A DNA stretch of 64,000 bases from Erythrobacter sp. QSSC1-22B. Lineage in GTDB: Bacteria > Pseudomonadota > Alphaproteobacteria > Sphingomonadales > Sphingomonadaceae. This document shows, in pieces, positions 54,947-63,457 of the stretch; positions within the stretch are counted from its first letter, which is position 1, and every line of letters starts with the position of its first letter. The stretch is from contig NZ_LZRP01000006.1 in assembly GCF_001678665.1 (NCBI RefSeq), forward strand, positions 223,773-287,772, written 5' to 3'. The notes under the pieces are model-generated. The model searched no databases. It was given only the letters and a program-made list of their open reading frames with translations, and was not told where the DNA came from. Made by a program: the position numbers and the translations under genes.

Positions 54947-57340
54947 ATGACCCAGCAATTTCCCCTTCTCCCGCTCCGCGACATTGTCGTTTTCCCCGGC
55001 ATGGTGGTGCCGCTGTTCGTCGGCCGCGACAAATCGGTGGCCGCGCTCGAAGCGGCGATGGAGGGCTCGAAAGACATCTTCCTGCTCGCCCAGCTCGATC
55101 CGGGCTGCGACGATCCCGACCGCGACGATCTCTACGATGTCGGTGTGGTGGCGCGGGTCCTGCAATTGCTCAAGCTGCCCGATGGCACGGTTCGAGTGAT
55201 GGTCGAGGGCGCGGCGCGCGCCACCTGTCAGCGCTTCGCCGAGCAGGACGACTACGTCATGGCCGAGGTCGAAATGCACGAGGAACAGACCGCCGCTGGC
55301 AGCGAGGTCGTGGCGATGATGCGCCAGGTGGTCGAGCAGTTCGCCGAATATGCCAAGCTCAACAAGAAGCTGGGCGAGGGCGCGGGCGACGAGCTCGCCG
55401 AGATCGACGACGCCGGCGAGCTTGCCGACACCATCGCCGCCGCGGTCGCGGCGCGGGTTTCGGACAAGCAGGCGCTGCTCGCCGAAGCCGATCCGCACAA
55501 GCGGCTCGAGATGGTTATGTCCTTTATGGAGGGCGAACTCTCGGTGCTTCAGGTCGAGCGCAAGATCCGTGGCCGCGTGAAGCGCCAGATGGAAAAGACC
55601 CAGCGCGAATATTATCTCAACGAGCAGTTGAAGGCGATCCAGAACGAGCTCGGCGGCGAGGGCGAGGATGGCGACGGGATCGCCGAACTCACCGAGACCA
55701 TCGCCAAGACCAAGCTCAGCAAGGAAGCGCGCGCCAAGGCCGAGAGCGAGCTCAAGAAGCTGCGCGGAATGCAGCCGATGAGCGCCGAGGCCACGGTGAT
55801 CCGCAATTATCTCGACGTTCTGCTCGGCCTGCCATGGGGCAAGAAGAGCCGGCTCAAGAAGGATATCGGCAAGGCGCAGGAAGTGCTCGACGCCGATCAC
55901 TACGGGCTGGAAAAGGTCAAGGACCGGATCGTCGAATATCTCGCGGTCCAGGCGCGCACCAACACGCTCAAGGGCCCGATCCTGTGCCTGGTCGGCCCGC
56001 CCGGCGTCGGCAAGACCAGCCTCGGCAAGTCGATCGCCCGCGCGACGGGGCGCGAATTCATCCGCCAGTCGCTGGGCGGGGTCCGCGACGAGGCCGAAAT
56101 CCGCGGCCATCGCCGCACCTATATCGGCTCGCTGCCGGGCAAGATCGTCACCAATCTCAAGAAGGCCGGAAAGTCCAACCCGCTGTTCCTGCTCGATGAG
56201 ATCGACAAGCTCGGCCAGGATTTCCGCGGCGATCCCGCATCCGCGCTGCTTGAGGTGCTCGACCCCGAGCAGAACAGCAAGTTCCAGGATCACTATCTCG
56301 AACTCGACATCGATCTCTCCGATGTGATGTTCGTCTGCACCGCCAACAGCCTCAACCTGCCGCAGCCGCTGCTCGACCGGATGGAGATCATCCGGCTCGA
56401 GGGCTACACCGAGGACGAGAAGGTCGAGATCGCGCAGGGTCATCTGCTCGACAAGCAGGTCAAGCAGCACGGGCTCACCAAGGACGAGTTCACGCTGACC
56501 GAAGACGGCCTGCGCGACCTGATCCGCTATTACACCCGCGAGGCCGGGGTGCGCACGCTCGAGCGCGAGATCGCCAAGCTGTGCCGCAAGTCGTTGCGCA
56601 AGATCCTCGAGGGCATGACCGAAGGGGTTACCATCACGCCCGAAAACCTCGCCGACTTCTCCGGAGTGCGCAAGTTCAAGCACGGCATGTCGGAGGAAGA
56701 GCCGCAGATCGGCGCGGTGACCGGGCTTGCCTGGACCGAGGTCGGCGGCGAATTGCTGACCATCGAGAGTGTCACCACCCCGGGCAAGGGCGAGGTCAAG
56801 ACCACCGGCAAGCTTGGCGAGGTGATGAACGAGAGCGTCGCCGCGGCGTTCAGCTTCGTCAAGGCGCGCGCGCCGGCCTATGGCATCAAGCCGAGCATCT
56901 TCCAGCGCAAGAACATCCACATCCACCTGCCCGAAGGCGCGGTGCCCAAGGATGGGCCGAGCGCCGGCATCGGCATGGTCACCTCGATCGTCTCGACGCT
57001 GAGCGGTATCCCGGTGCGGCCCGAAGTCGCGATGACTGGCGAGGTCACACTGCGTGGCAGGGTGCTGCCGATCGGCGGGTTGAAGGAAAAGCTCCTCGCG
57101 GCCTTGCGCGGCGGGATCGAGACCGTGCTGATCCCGGAGGAAAATGTGAAGGATCTCGCGGAAATTCCGGCCAAGGTGAAAGACGGGCTCAAGATCATTC
57201 CCGTCTCGCATGTCGATCAGGTGCTCGAGCACGCACTGACCTCGGTCCCTGCCGCGATCGAATGGACCGAGGCGGACGACCTGGCCAGTCAGCCGCTGAC
57301 CGTCGGCAGCGCGACTGCGCCTGTGCGTACCGCGCACTGA
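54947..57340 (+). CDS. lon: ATP-dependent protease Lon
   Basis: The 797-residue protease starts MTQQFPLLPLRDIVVFPGMV (N-terminal substrate-binding domain). It has GPPGVGKTSLGKSIA and FLLDEIDKLGQDFRGDP (AAA+ module) and PKDGPSAGIGM with the catalytic Ser, then GGLKEKLLAALRGG with the Lys. All are intact. Length is normal. It degrades misfolded and regulatory proteins in the cytoplasm. The HU gene follows on the same strand after 252 bases, a common order. Confidence 0.96.
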   Translation: MTQQFPLLPLRDIVVFPGMVVPLFVGRDKSVAALEAAMEGSKDIFLLAQLDPGCDDPDRDDLYDVGVVARVLQLLKLPDGTVRVMVEGAARATCQRFAEQDDYVMAEVEMHEEQTAAGSEVVAMMRQVVEQFAEYAKLNKKLGEGAGDELAEIDDAGELADTIAAAVAARVSDKQALLAEADPHKRLEMVMSFMEGELSVLQVERKIRGRVKRQMEKTQREYYLNEQLKAIQNELGGEGEDGDGIAELTETIAKTKLSKEARAKAESELKKLRGMQPMSAEATVIRNYLDVLLGLPWGKKSRLKKDIGKAQEVLDADHYGLEKVKDRIVEYLAVQARTNTLKGPILCLVGPPGVGKTSLGKSIARATGREFIRQSLGGVRDEAEIRGHRRTYIGSLPGKIVTNLKKAGKSNPLFLLDEIDKLGQDFRGDPASALLEVLDPEQNSKFQDHYLELDIDLSDVMFVCTANSLNLPQPLLDRMEIIRLEGYTEDEKVEIAQGHLLDKQVKQHGLTKDEFTLTEDGLRDLIRYYTREAGVRTLEREIAKLCRKSLRKILEGMTEGVTITPENLADFSGVRKFKHGMSEEEPQIGAVTGLAWTEVGGELLTIESVTTPGKGEVKTTGKLGEVMNESVAAAFSFVKARAPAYGIKPSIFQRKNIHIHLPEGAVPKDGPSAGIGMVTSIVSTLSGIPVRPEVAMTGEVTLRGRVLPIGGLKEKLLAALRGGIETVLIPEENVKDLAEIPAKVKDGLKIIPVSHVDQVLEHALTSVPAAIEWTEADDLASQPLTVGSATAPVRTAH

Positions 57341-57592
57341 TCGGGCGGATGGTGCGGCGCAGCGACTCGGATTTCCGGGTCCATGGGGGATTGGCCTTGT
57401 TTGGAGTCGCGTGGCGGCGCCCCCGGCGTAGTTAAGCGAGCAATTACGCTGATTTCAGGCTTTTAGGCGCGAATCCTGCCCCATCCGGGCAGATTTGCCT
57501 TTGACAGTTCCGCGTCGAGTCGTTCAACTGCGCCGCATTCGGAGACATGATTCACCGAGCCGATTTCAACACCAAGTGGGGGTTCCCTTAGC

Positions 57593-57865
57593 ATGAACAA
57601 GAACGACCTGATCAGCGCAGTCGCCGATTCCAGCGGCCTGTCGAAGAGCGATGCTGCAAGCGCTGTCGAAGGCGTGTTCGACGCCATCACCAAATCGCTT
57701 TCGGGCGGCGATGACGTGCGACTGGTCGGTTTCGGCACCTTTTCGGTGGCCAAGCGCAAGGCCTCGACCGGGCGTAACCCCCGCACCGGCGAGCCGATGA
57801 CGATCAAGGCATCCAACCAGCCCAAGTTCAAGGCAGGCAAGGGCCTCAAGGATTCGGTCAACTAG
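57593..57865 (+). CDS. HU-family DNA-binding protein
   Basis: A 90-residue protein, MNKNDLISAVADSSGLSKSD, with the DNA-arm consensus GRNPRTGEPMTI and GKGLKDSVN at the end. It bends and compacts DNA as a dimer. Ordered lon-HU as in many bacteria, and ended by a strong terminator. Confidence 0.95.
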   Translation: MNKNDLISAVADSSGLSKSDAASAVEGVFDAITKSLSGGDDVRLVGFGTFSVAKRKASTGRNPRTGEPMTIKASNQPKFKAGKGLKDSVN

Positions 57866-57905
57866 GACCGGTTCCATCCCCGCAGAATGTGCGGGCCGAG
57901 AAAGA

Positions 57906-57946
57906 CAAAACGCCGCATCGCGCCTTACGGTCGATGCGGCGTTTTG
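57906..57946. terminator. Bidirectional terminator between HU gene and rlmB
   Basis: A perfect 15-bp stem (57906-57920 with 57932-57946) around an 11-base loop is flanked by AAAA and TTTT within the stem ends. It can stop transcription from both converging genes. Confidence 0.88.
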
Positions 57947-57960
57947 CCTTTGAGCTGCGC

Positions 57961-58749
57961 TCAGCGGGTCGCCACCGCATAGAGCGCAATCGCCGCAGCG
58001 TTCGAGACGTTGAGGCTCTCCATGGCGTCGCCGATCGGCAGCCGCGCCAGCGCGTCGCAATGGCCAGCGACATTGTGCCGCATCCCAGGTCCCTCGGCGC
58101 CGAGCACCAGCGCGACTGGCCCGGCGGGCAGCGCTTGCGCCAAGGTCGCCTCGGCCTCGCCCGCGAGACCGATCCGCCAGTATCCCGCCACAGCCATGTC
58201 CTCGAGCGCGCGCGCGAGATTGACCACCCGCACCCAGGGCACCACCTCGAGCGCGCCCGAAGCCGCTTTGCCGATCACCCCGCCCTCGGGCGGTGCGTGG
58301 CGGTCCTGCGTTACGATCGCCGCCGCGCCGAACGCCGCCGCCGAGCGCAGGATGGCGCCGACATTGTGGGGGTCGGTGACCTGGTCGAGCACCAGCAGCG
58401 GCCTGTCGGGCTCGGCCTTGAGCACTTGATCGAGAAACACATCGTCCAGCGCGGCGCAGTCGAGCACGAGCCCCTGATGCGGTGCATCGCGCGCCACCAA
58501 CCGATCGAGATCGGGCATGCCCGCGTATTCGATGGTGAAATCCTCTGGCAGTTCGCCATCGAGTTCCGCCAGCGCCTCGCGCGTCGCCCACAGCTTGTGA
58601 TGGCGCCGCTCGGGGTTCTTGAGCGCGGCCTCGACCGCGTGGTGGCCCCACAGGCGAACTTGCCCGGTGCTCGCGCGACCGCTTCCGCGCCCGCCCTGCA
58701 TGCGTCCTGCGCGTCCGCGCAGCGCCTTCTTGCGCTCCGTCTTGGCCAT
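57961..58749 (-). CDS. rlmB: 23S rRNA 2'-O-methyltransferase, RlmB/TrmH family
   Basis: The 262-residue SpoU-type enzyme has a basic Arg/Gly-rich N-terminus, then a substrate-binding domain (LWGHHAVEAALKNPERRHHKL). The knotted methyltransferase domain carries LDQVTDPHNVGAILRSAAAF, LVLGAEGPGMR and IGDAMESLNVSNAAAIALY. It matches RlmB, which methylates G2251 of 23S rRNA. The ATG at 58749 starts MAKTERKK; a start at 58770 is also open. Confidence 0.88.
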   Translation of the reverse strand: MAKTERKKALRGRAGRMQGGRGSGRASTGQVRLWGHHAVEAALKNPERRHHKLWATREALAELDGELPEDFTIEYAGMPDLDRLVARDAPHQGLVLDCAALDDVFLDQVLKAEPDRPLLVLDQVTDPHNVGAILRSAAAFGAAAIVTQDRHAPPEGGVIGKAASGALEVVPWVRVVNLARALEDMAVAGYWRIGLAGEAEATLAQALPAGPVALVLGAEGPGMRHNVAGHCDALARLPIGDAMESLNVSNAAAIALYAVATR

Positions 58750-58894
58750 ATGGCTGCTCCCTTGTGGCAATAGCCGCGTCCCCTGCCAGTGCGGCCATTG
58801 ACAGGCAAGCGCCGCTTCTTCAAAGGGGCGCCTCTCGGCCAGCGGGGTCGCTTTCGACCCACCCGCGTTTCATCGCAAAACTGGCAAGCCAAGT

Positions 58895-58980
58895 GGACAG
58901 GTGGCCGAGTGGTTAAAGGCAGCAGACTGTAAATCTGCCCGCGCAAGCGTACGCTGGTTCGAATCCAGCCCTGTCCACCA
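58895..58980 (+). tRNA. tRNA-Tyr (anticodon GTA)
   Basis: A complete 86-base tRNA with long variable arm: acceptor GGACAGG pairs with CCTGTCC, the anticodon stem-loop is CAGACTGTAAATCTG with GTA, and the T-loop is GGTTCGAATCC. CCA is encoded (58978-58980). Its 3' end adjoins an integrase gene and is the likely integration site. Confidence 0.95.
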
Positions 58981-59186
58981 CTTGCCCTTCTCCCAGCATC
59001 TACTCGCATCCCCAGAAATCCATGGAAAACCTTGGATTTCTGCGGTATATTGCCTCTATTCCGTCCCCGCATAGCCATCGCGATCCACCCGCATCCGAGG
59101 CTTAGTGTGGGGAAGGTGTGGGGAAGAATGGGTGCTTCCCCACACTTGTACTTTCCGGGACGGCCTGCGGAAATGTGGGGAAGGAA

Positions 59187-60398
59187 ATGGGCAAGCTCAC
59201 TGCGGTAGCTGTAAAGGCAGCTTTGGCGAATCATGGCACTTATCAGGATGGTGACGGTCTTTTTCTAAAAGTGGGGAAAACCGGCTCCGCGTCATGGGTC
59301 ATTCGACTCCAACAAGAGGGCAAGCGACGGGACATAGGGATTGGGAGCGCCAAACTGGTCACGCTGGCGGAGGCACGCGAAAAAGCGAACGAACTGCGCA
59401 AGGCCGTGAAGGTCGAAAAGCGCGATGTTCTAATGGAGCGCAAGAACAAAGCTGCTGCTAAGGTGACCTTCCGCGAAGCCGCGATGCAATATCACTCTCA
59501 AAACGAAGTGGGCTGGAAGAGCGAGGTCTACACGCGCCAGTGGCTGGCGAGTCTGGAGAACTACGCATTTCCCAAGCTGGGCGATATGCCGACCGGAAGT
59601 GTTTCCGCAGCTGACATCATCGACGTACTCACACCGATCTGGCAGGAAATCCCGGAAACCGCCCGCCAGATACGCAACCGGATTTGCGCAGTGCTGGACT
59701 ATGCGCATGCCATGGGCTGGCGGTCGGCTGAAGCGCCGTCAGGCAACAGCAGCCTGAAAGCGGGCAGGGGCCTTCCCCGGCAGGTCAAGAAAACCCAGAA
59801 CCGCAAAGCGATGCCTTATGTGGCAATCCCGTCGTTTCTGACCGCGCTGAGGCGTAAGCCATCTTTCGGACGCTTCGCGCTCGATCTCCTCATCCTCACC
59901 GGCACGCGCTCTCAGGAAGTCCGGCTCGCGACATGGGAGGAATTCGATCTGGAGGGGCGTCTCTGGACGATCCCGGCAGAGCACATGAAGCGCAGCAAGG
60001 CACATGTGGTCCCGCTTTCCGAGGCTGCAATCGGCGTCCTTGCAAAAGCGGATGCGTTTCGAGTCGAAGGGGCCGAAGTCGTCTTCTCCGGGGCAACGGG
60101 CAAAGCTATGTCGAACATGACGCTGCTTAAGGTTCTGCGCGACATGCAGGAGCCCTTCCACGTCCATGGCTTCCGCTCGGCCTTCACGGATTGGGCTGCG
60201 AATGCAGGCTTCCTAAACGCGGTTGTCGAGGCCGCGCTGGCCCACAAGACGTCGGACGCGGTTCAGGCGGCGTATCGCCGCACCACTTACCTCGGCACCA
60301 AAGAGGATCCCGGTATGCGTGTTCAGCTCATGGAAGCGTGGGGAGCCTATTGCTCCGGTACAGTCACAGTGAAAGAAGCGCTCGGCGCGGACGATTAG
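59187..60398 (+). CDS. P4-type tyrosine integrase
   Basis: The 403-residue protein has an N-terminal DUF4102-like arm-binding domain (YQDGDGLFLKVGKTGSASWV). A core-binding domain follows, and the catalytic domain has TGTRSQEVR (Arg241), VHGFRSAF (His327, Arg330), LAHKTSDAVQAAYRR (His353, Tyr363). All catalytic residues are present, so it looks active. AAGGAA precedes the ATG at 59187. Such integrases insert islands into tRNA genes, here tRNA-Tyr. Confidence 0.92.
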   Translation: MGKLTAVAVKAALANHGTYQDGDGLFLKVGKTGSASWVIRLQQEGKRRDIGIGSAKLVTLAEAREKANELRKAVKVEKRDVLMERKNKAAAKVTFREAAMQYHSQNEVGWKSEVYTRQWLASLENYAFPKLGDMPTGSVSAADIIDVLTPIWQEIPETARQIRNRICAVLDYAHAMGWRSAEAPSGNSSLKAGRGLPRQVKKTQNRKAMPYVAIPSFLTALRRKPSFGRFALDLLILTGTRSQEVRLATWEEFDLEGRLWTIPAEHMKRSKAHVVPLSEAAIGVLAKADAFRVEGAEVVFSGATGKAMSNMTLLKVLRDMQEPFHVHGFRSAFTDWAANAGFLNAVVEAALAHKTSDAVQAAYRRTTYLGTKEDPGMRVQLMEAWGAYCSGTVTVKEALGADD

Positions 60399-61034
60399 CG
60401 CTCCGCGTCCCGCCCACAGACCACCGTCACCGCTGGCCCGCATGGCCCCACCATGCGGCCTGCCTTCCGGCGAGGATGGGAGGGGAAGGGCAAACCGAAA
60501 ACCGATGCCCTGGCGCGGGCCAGCGGGCGCAGCCCGCCACCCGGGGGTGTCTGTTTTCGGTTTCGGGAACGAGAGGGCAAAGCCCTTGGTGTTCCCGGCC
60601 AAGGATCGCGAAAGCGATCCGCACGAACAACGGCACCCCTGCACGGCGCGAAGCCGCCGGACGCCCTGCGCGCGGACCTGTGGGCCAGCGGGCGTTCGGC
60701 AATGAAAGAGGCAGGAGTGCCTGCGGGTCAGCTCAAAAACACCGCGCCCTCAGGAGCGCGAAGCGCGGGACAGAGCGCGTCCACAACACTTCCCGCTCAA
60801 CTTCAAAACTGCTCCTGATCGTAACCCGCATGGGCCGGGACTACAGGCCCGGTCCGCGCAGCGGATAGAGCAGGTCGCCCGCAAGGGCAGCCCAACTCAC
60901 TCATACAGTTCGTAAGCACGAGCGAAAAATTGCCGGCTTTGTGCCCCAATGTCGGCCATTCGCGGCTCACGATACCGCTTCCGAAAGCTGCCGTCCGGAG
61001 GCGTTCAAGGCGCTCCCTCGAGCGTTGGCCTGTC
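60399..61034. other. Noncoding island segment with many short hairpins
   Basis: These 636 bases between integrase and fic genes hold no gene I can support; frames on both strands are short and lack signals. Several perfect mini-hairpins occur, for example GCGGGC-GCA-GCCCGC (60523-60537), GGATCGC-GAAA-GCGATCC (60603-60620, a GNRA loop) and GCGC-GAA-GCGC (60756-60766). Their number suggests structured RNA or recombination-associated DNA. Confidence 0.5.
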
Positions 61035-62198
61035 CTAGGTTGGCTTTTCTGGAAAGAGGCCAGGCATCCAACGCGATGCTAGCGCTGCAGGGAAGGCGAT
61101 ATGGAGAGGCGCCCGCGAGCTTCCAGATGACAGAACGCCTATATCGATGAGTGCCGACGCAACACGGCGGGCTTGACGTTCGCCTGTCCCAACGATTGTC
61201 TCGAGCTCCCCGCGCGGAAGTTCGCCTCGATAAAGCACTGCGTCGAGTACGTTTGCCGCCTTTGCTGGCAAGTTGCCGAGCGCAGCCTCTTCCCCCACCC
61301 ATTGATGAATCCGTGTCCGCAGCCGGTTCGGCTCGACCAATCCCGACATAAATTCAACTTGGTCGATGCAAACTTGCAGAAAGTAGGCTGTGAAACCCGC
61401 CAGTTCCTCTTCGCTGAGCGCACCTCTTCCATCGAGGTCATTGCGTCGTGGCAGATCGCAAGCGGCTAGGTGCTGTTTGTAGCGCTCGGCAGTTCGGCCC
61501 AGTCCGCGGGCCACTGACCAAATACCTCCAGTGTCGAGCGCGTCGAGCATCATTGCGTGCGACATCAGCCGTGCGACACGGCCATTGCCATCCAGAAAGG
61601 GGTGAATCCACGCGAAGCGGTGATGGGCGGCGGCCACTGAGACGATGGCATCGCTGCGCCCGGGTCTGCCATAGGCCCATTCGAAATGCTCCATAAAGCG
61701 CGGCACCGCGCTTGGACTGATGGCGACATGGCGGCCTACTTGAACGTCGCGCTCACGGAAGTGTCCGGGTTCAACGCGCACGCGTTCGCCCGTATTCGGC
61801 ATCTCCACCCAAAGGAGATCCTCGGGCAATTCGCCGCAGAAACGGGCGTGAGTTTCTTCAAGGCCAGCACGTGTATATGCTCGGCCAGAGAGCCCGCCTT
61901 CATCGATCCACTGCTGCACCTCGATGTGTGCGCGTGCTTCAAGTTGGAGGTCGCGCTTAACGGGGTCGTCACTAAAGTCATTGCGAAGCGCTCGCTCAAT
62001 ATCGATCGGATGAGTGTCATGTCCTTCGATGAGGTTGCTGTAATAGCAATTCATAGCCCGAACGAGGTCGGCCAGTGCAGTGCTAACGCCTTGGGGAAGG
62101 CTGCTACGAAAGGCAGCTGCCTTCGCAGCAAGATCAACGGCAAGATCGCGTACGTCCGGCAGGCGTGGTGAACCTTCGCCGATCTTCATCGGCTGCAT
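61035..62198 (-). CDS. Fic-domain protein (putative AMP-transferase)
   Basis: The 387-residue product (ATG at 62198; a GTG at 62231 adds 11 residues) has the Fic core HPFLDGNGRVAR (about 199-210), with catalytic His and the phosphate-binding loop intact. An N-terminal SNLIEG (about 54-59) fits the class II inhibitory motif [S/T]-x3-E-[G/N], so activity is probably self-restrained. A winged-helix-like segment (GELPRGELETIVGTGERQARR) near the C-terminus resembles Fic/DOC DNA-binding tails. Fic enzymes transfer AMP or related groups to proteins. Neither start has a strong ribosome binding site. Confidence 0.85.
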   Translation of the reverse strand: MQPMKIGEGSPRLPDVRDLAVDLAAKAAAFRSSLPQGVSTALADLVRAMNCYYSNLIEGHDTHPIDIERALRNDFSDDPVKRDLQLEARAHIEVQQWIDEGGLSGRAYTRAGLEETHARFCGELPEDLLWVEMPNTGERVRVEPGHFRERDVQVGRHVAISPSAVPRFMEHFEWAYGRPGRSDAIVSVAAAHHRFAWIHPFLDGNGRVARLMSHAMMLDALDTGGIWSVARGLGRTAERYKQHLAACDLPRRNDLDGRGALSEEELAGFTAYFLQVCIDQVEFMSGLVEPNRLRTRIHQWVGEEAALGNLPAKAANVLDAVLYRGELPRGELETIVGTGERQARRVASALIDIGVLSSGSSRAPLHIAFPAALASRWMPGLFPEKPT

Positions 62199-62235
62199 TG
62201 AATCGATCGTTTCGCCGCGGTCTTCCGCCACTTAT

Positions 62236-62350
62236 ATGTCCGCTTCCATGTCCAGTTTAAGGTATGTTCGAAATAGCGCATTTCTGCCATATAGAGGCAT
62301 ATTGAGCGCCAGACCTGTCCCTTAGAATGTCCGGTTTGATGTCCGGTTAA
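62236..62350. promoter_or_regulatory. 12-bp iterons with TGTCC core
   Basis: The hexamer ATGTCC or CTGTCC recurs at 62236, 62248, 62315, 62327 and 62339, always 12 bases apart within a group (two copies, then three). The 12-mer is roughly ATGTCCGGTTTG. Copies sit between the divergent fic and AbiEi-like genes. One-helical-turn spacing is usual for iterons bound by one protein along one face of DNA. Confidence 0.65.
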
Positions 62351-62384
62351 GAATGCCCTAGGAGCATTCGGTAGACTTGACAAG

Positions 62385-62431
62385 TGCGCCCCATCGATGG
62401 CTGTCCTTAGGACAGCCATCGATGGGGCGCA
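62385..62431. promoter_or_regulatory. Perfect 47-bp palindrome
   Basis: Arms of 23 bases (62385-62407 and 62409-62431) are exact reverse complements around a single central T (62408). The centre is TGTCCTTAGGACA. ACTTGAC (62375-62381) precedes it at fixed distance, as for the second palindrome. It is a candidate operator or RNA hairpin upstream of the AbiEi-like gene. Confidence 0.85.
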
Positions 62432-62454
62432 GTCACAAGGAACTTGACTAAATC

Positions 62455-62495
62455 GAGGATGGGGGTGATGTCCTTAGGACATCACCCCCATCCTC
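62455..62495. promoter_or_regulatory. Perfect 41-bp palindrome
   Basis: Arms of 20 bases (62455-62474 and 62476-62495) are exact reverse complements around T 62475. The core TGTCCTTAGGACA is the same as in the first palindrome, but the outer arms differ. ACTTGAC is at 62442-62448. It ends 11 bases before the ATG at 62507, so an RNA copy would fold next to the start codon. Confidence 0.85.
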
Positions 62496-62506
62496 CAAAT
62501 GATAGC

Positions 62507-63457
62507 ATGAGCGCCGCAGCAACCCTTCTTGTTCAAATGGCTCGAGACAGTGACCGCGCCGTGGTCACCGAATTCGACCTATTCCTACTTGCTCGCCAGT
62601 TATTTCGGGACCGCGGCTATCGCGGAGTGAAGATTCCTTCACGTAATGGCCCGCTTAATGCTCGACGGGCAAGAAAAGTCCTCTCGGAAGCGACCTTTGA
62701 TCTCGGCTACTATCCGAGCGAAGTTCCTTCTCGTTACCTTCCACGCGATCCGGATTTCACGTCAGTGTTGTTCACTGTCAATGACGGCGATGCCACCAAG
62801 GTGATGCTCGACGCCGACCCTTTCTGCTATCTCTCCCATGCCAGTGCGCTGGCTTTCCATGGCATGGGCGCTGACACTTCCGAGTTGCATATATCGACGC
62901 CAATGCGGGGTCAGTGGGCTGGGTATGCCCGTCACTATATGGAGGCCCTGCTCGGAGACAATCTGACTTCCCTTAATGACGAGTACGAACGCGTGTTCCC
63001 GCTCACGCAACCCAAGCCATGTCCGGAAGTGCGGGGCCGCCCGTTACACCGTCATGAACTTAGCAATCCGCTTCCACCGACAAGCTTCGATCCTGCGCGC
63101 ACGAGAGTCAGTCCGCCCGGCGCGACCTTTCGGGATACGCTTGCCGCCCCGGGGTGGTGCGGAGGGATGGATCACGTGATAGCCATCTGGCGAACTTATG
63201 CCGCTCGCCATGCAGATGCGATCATATGCGCCGTTGCAGAAGCATCCGAAAAGATTGTGCGAGTGCGGGCGGGCTATCTGCTTGAGGAAGTGCTCGGTGT
63301 ACGCGATCCACGGATCGAGGCATGGCTTGCAGACGCACAACGGGGTAGCTCGCGCAAACTTGATCCCACCGCGCCTTACATTGGCCGCTTCTCGGCGCGC
63401 TGGATGTTGTCGATCAATGTCGACACGCCAGAGCTGCCTGCGACCACTGCGGATTGA
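62507..63457 (+). CDS. AbiEi-like (type IV antitoxin-family) protein
   Basis: The 316-residue product (ATG at 62507, MSAAATLLVQMARDSDRA) contains FCYLSHASALAFHGMGAD. Near the C-terminus it has VRAGYLLEEVLGVRDPRIEAW and RKLDPTAPYIGRFSARWML, resembling AbiEi antitoxins. AbiEi proteins repress their own promoter through inverted repeats and counteract an AbiEii nucleotidyltransferase toxin. No AbiEii gene is visible up to 64000. The frame could also open at 62444 (TTG), but then it would translate a palindrome. No ribosome binding site is evident. Confidence 0.55.
   Translation: MSAAATLLVQMARDSDRAVVTEFDLFLLARQLFRDRGYRGVKIPSRNGPLNARRARKVLSEATFDLGYYPSEVPSRYLPRDPDFTSVLFTVNDGDATKVMLDADPFCYLSHASALAFHGMGADTSELHISTPMRGQWAGYARHYMEALLGDNLTSLNDEYERVFPLTQPKPCPEVRGRPLHRHELSNPLPPTSFDPARTRVSPPGATFRDTLAAPGWCGGMDHVIAIWRTYAARHADAIICAVAEASEKIVRVRAGYLLEEVLGVRDPRIEAWLADAQRGSSRKLDPTAPYIGRFSARWMLSINVDTPELPATTAD

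Noticed and set aside
54659..57337. Long antisense frame opposite lon (892 codons); likewise 50381-52195 opposite dnaX and 19109-21145 opposite sulP/usp
   Set aside because: These follow from GC-rich codon use on the opposite strand. The sense genes have complete family motifs, while the antisense products are low-complexity (Arg/Gly/Asp/His-rich) and match nothing.
62385..62495. CRISPR array or simple terminators
   Set aside because: Only two units, with variable parts that are palindromic arms rather than spacers. No T-tract follows either hairpin, so they are not standard terminators.
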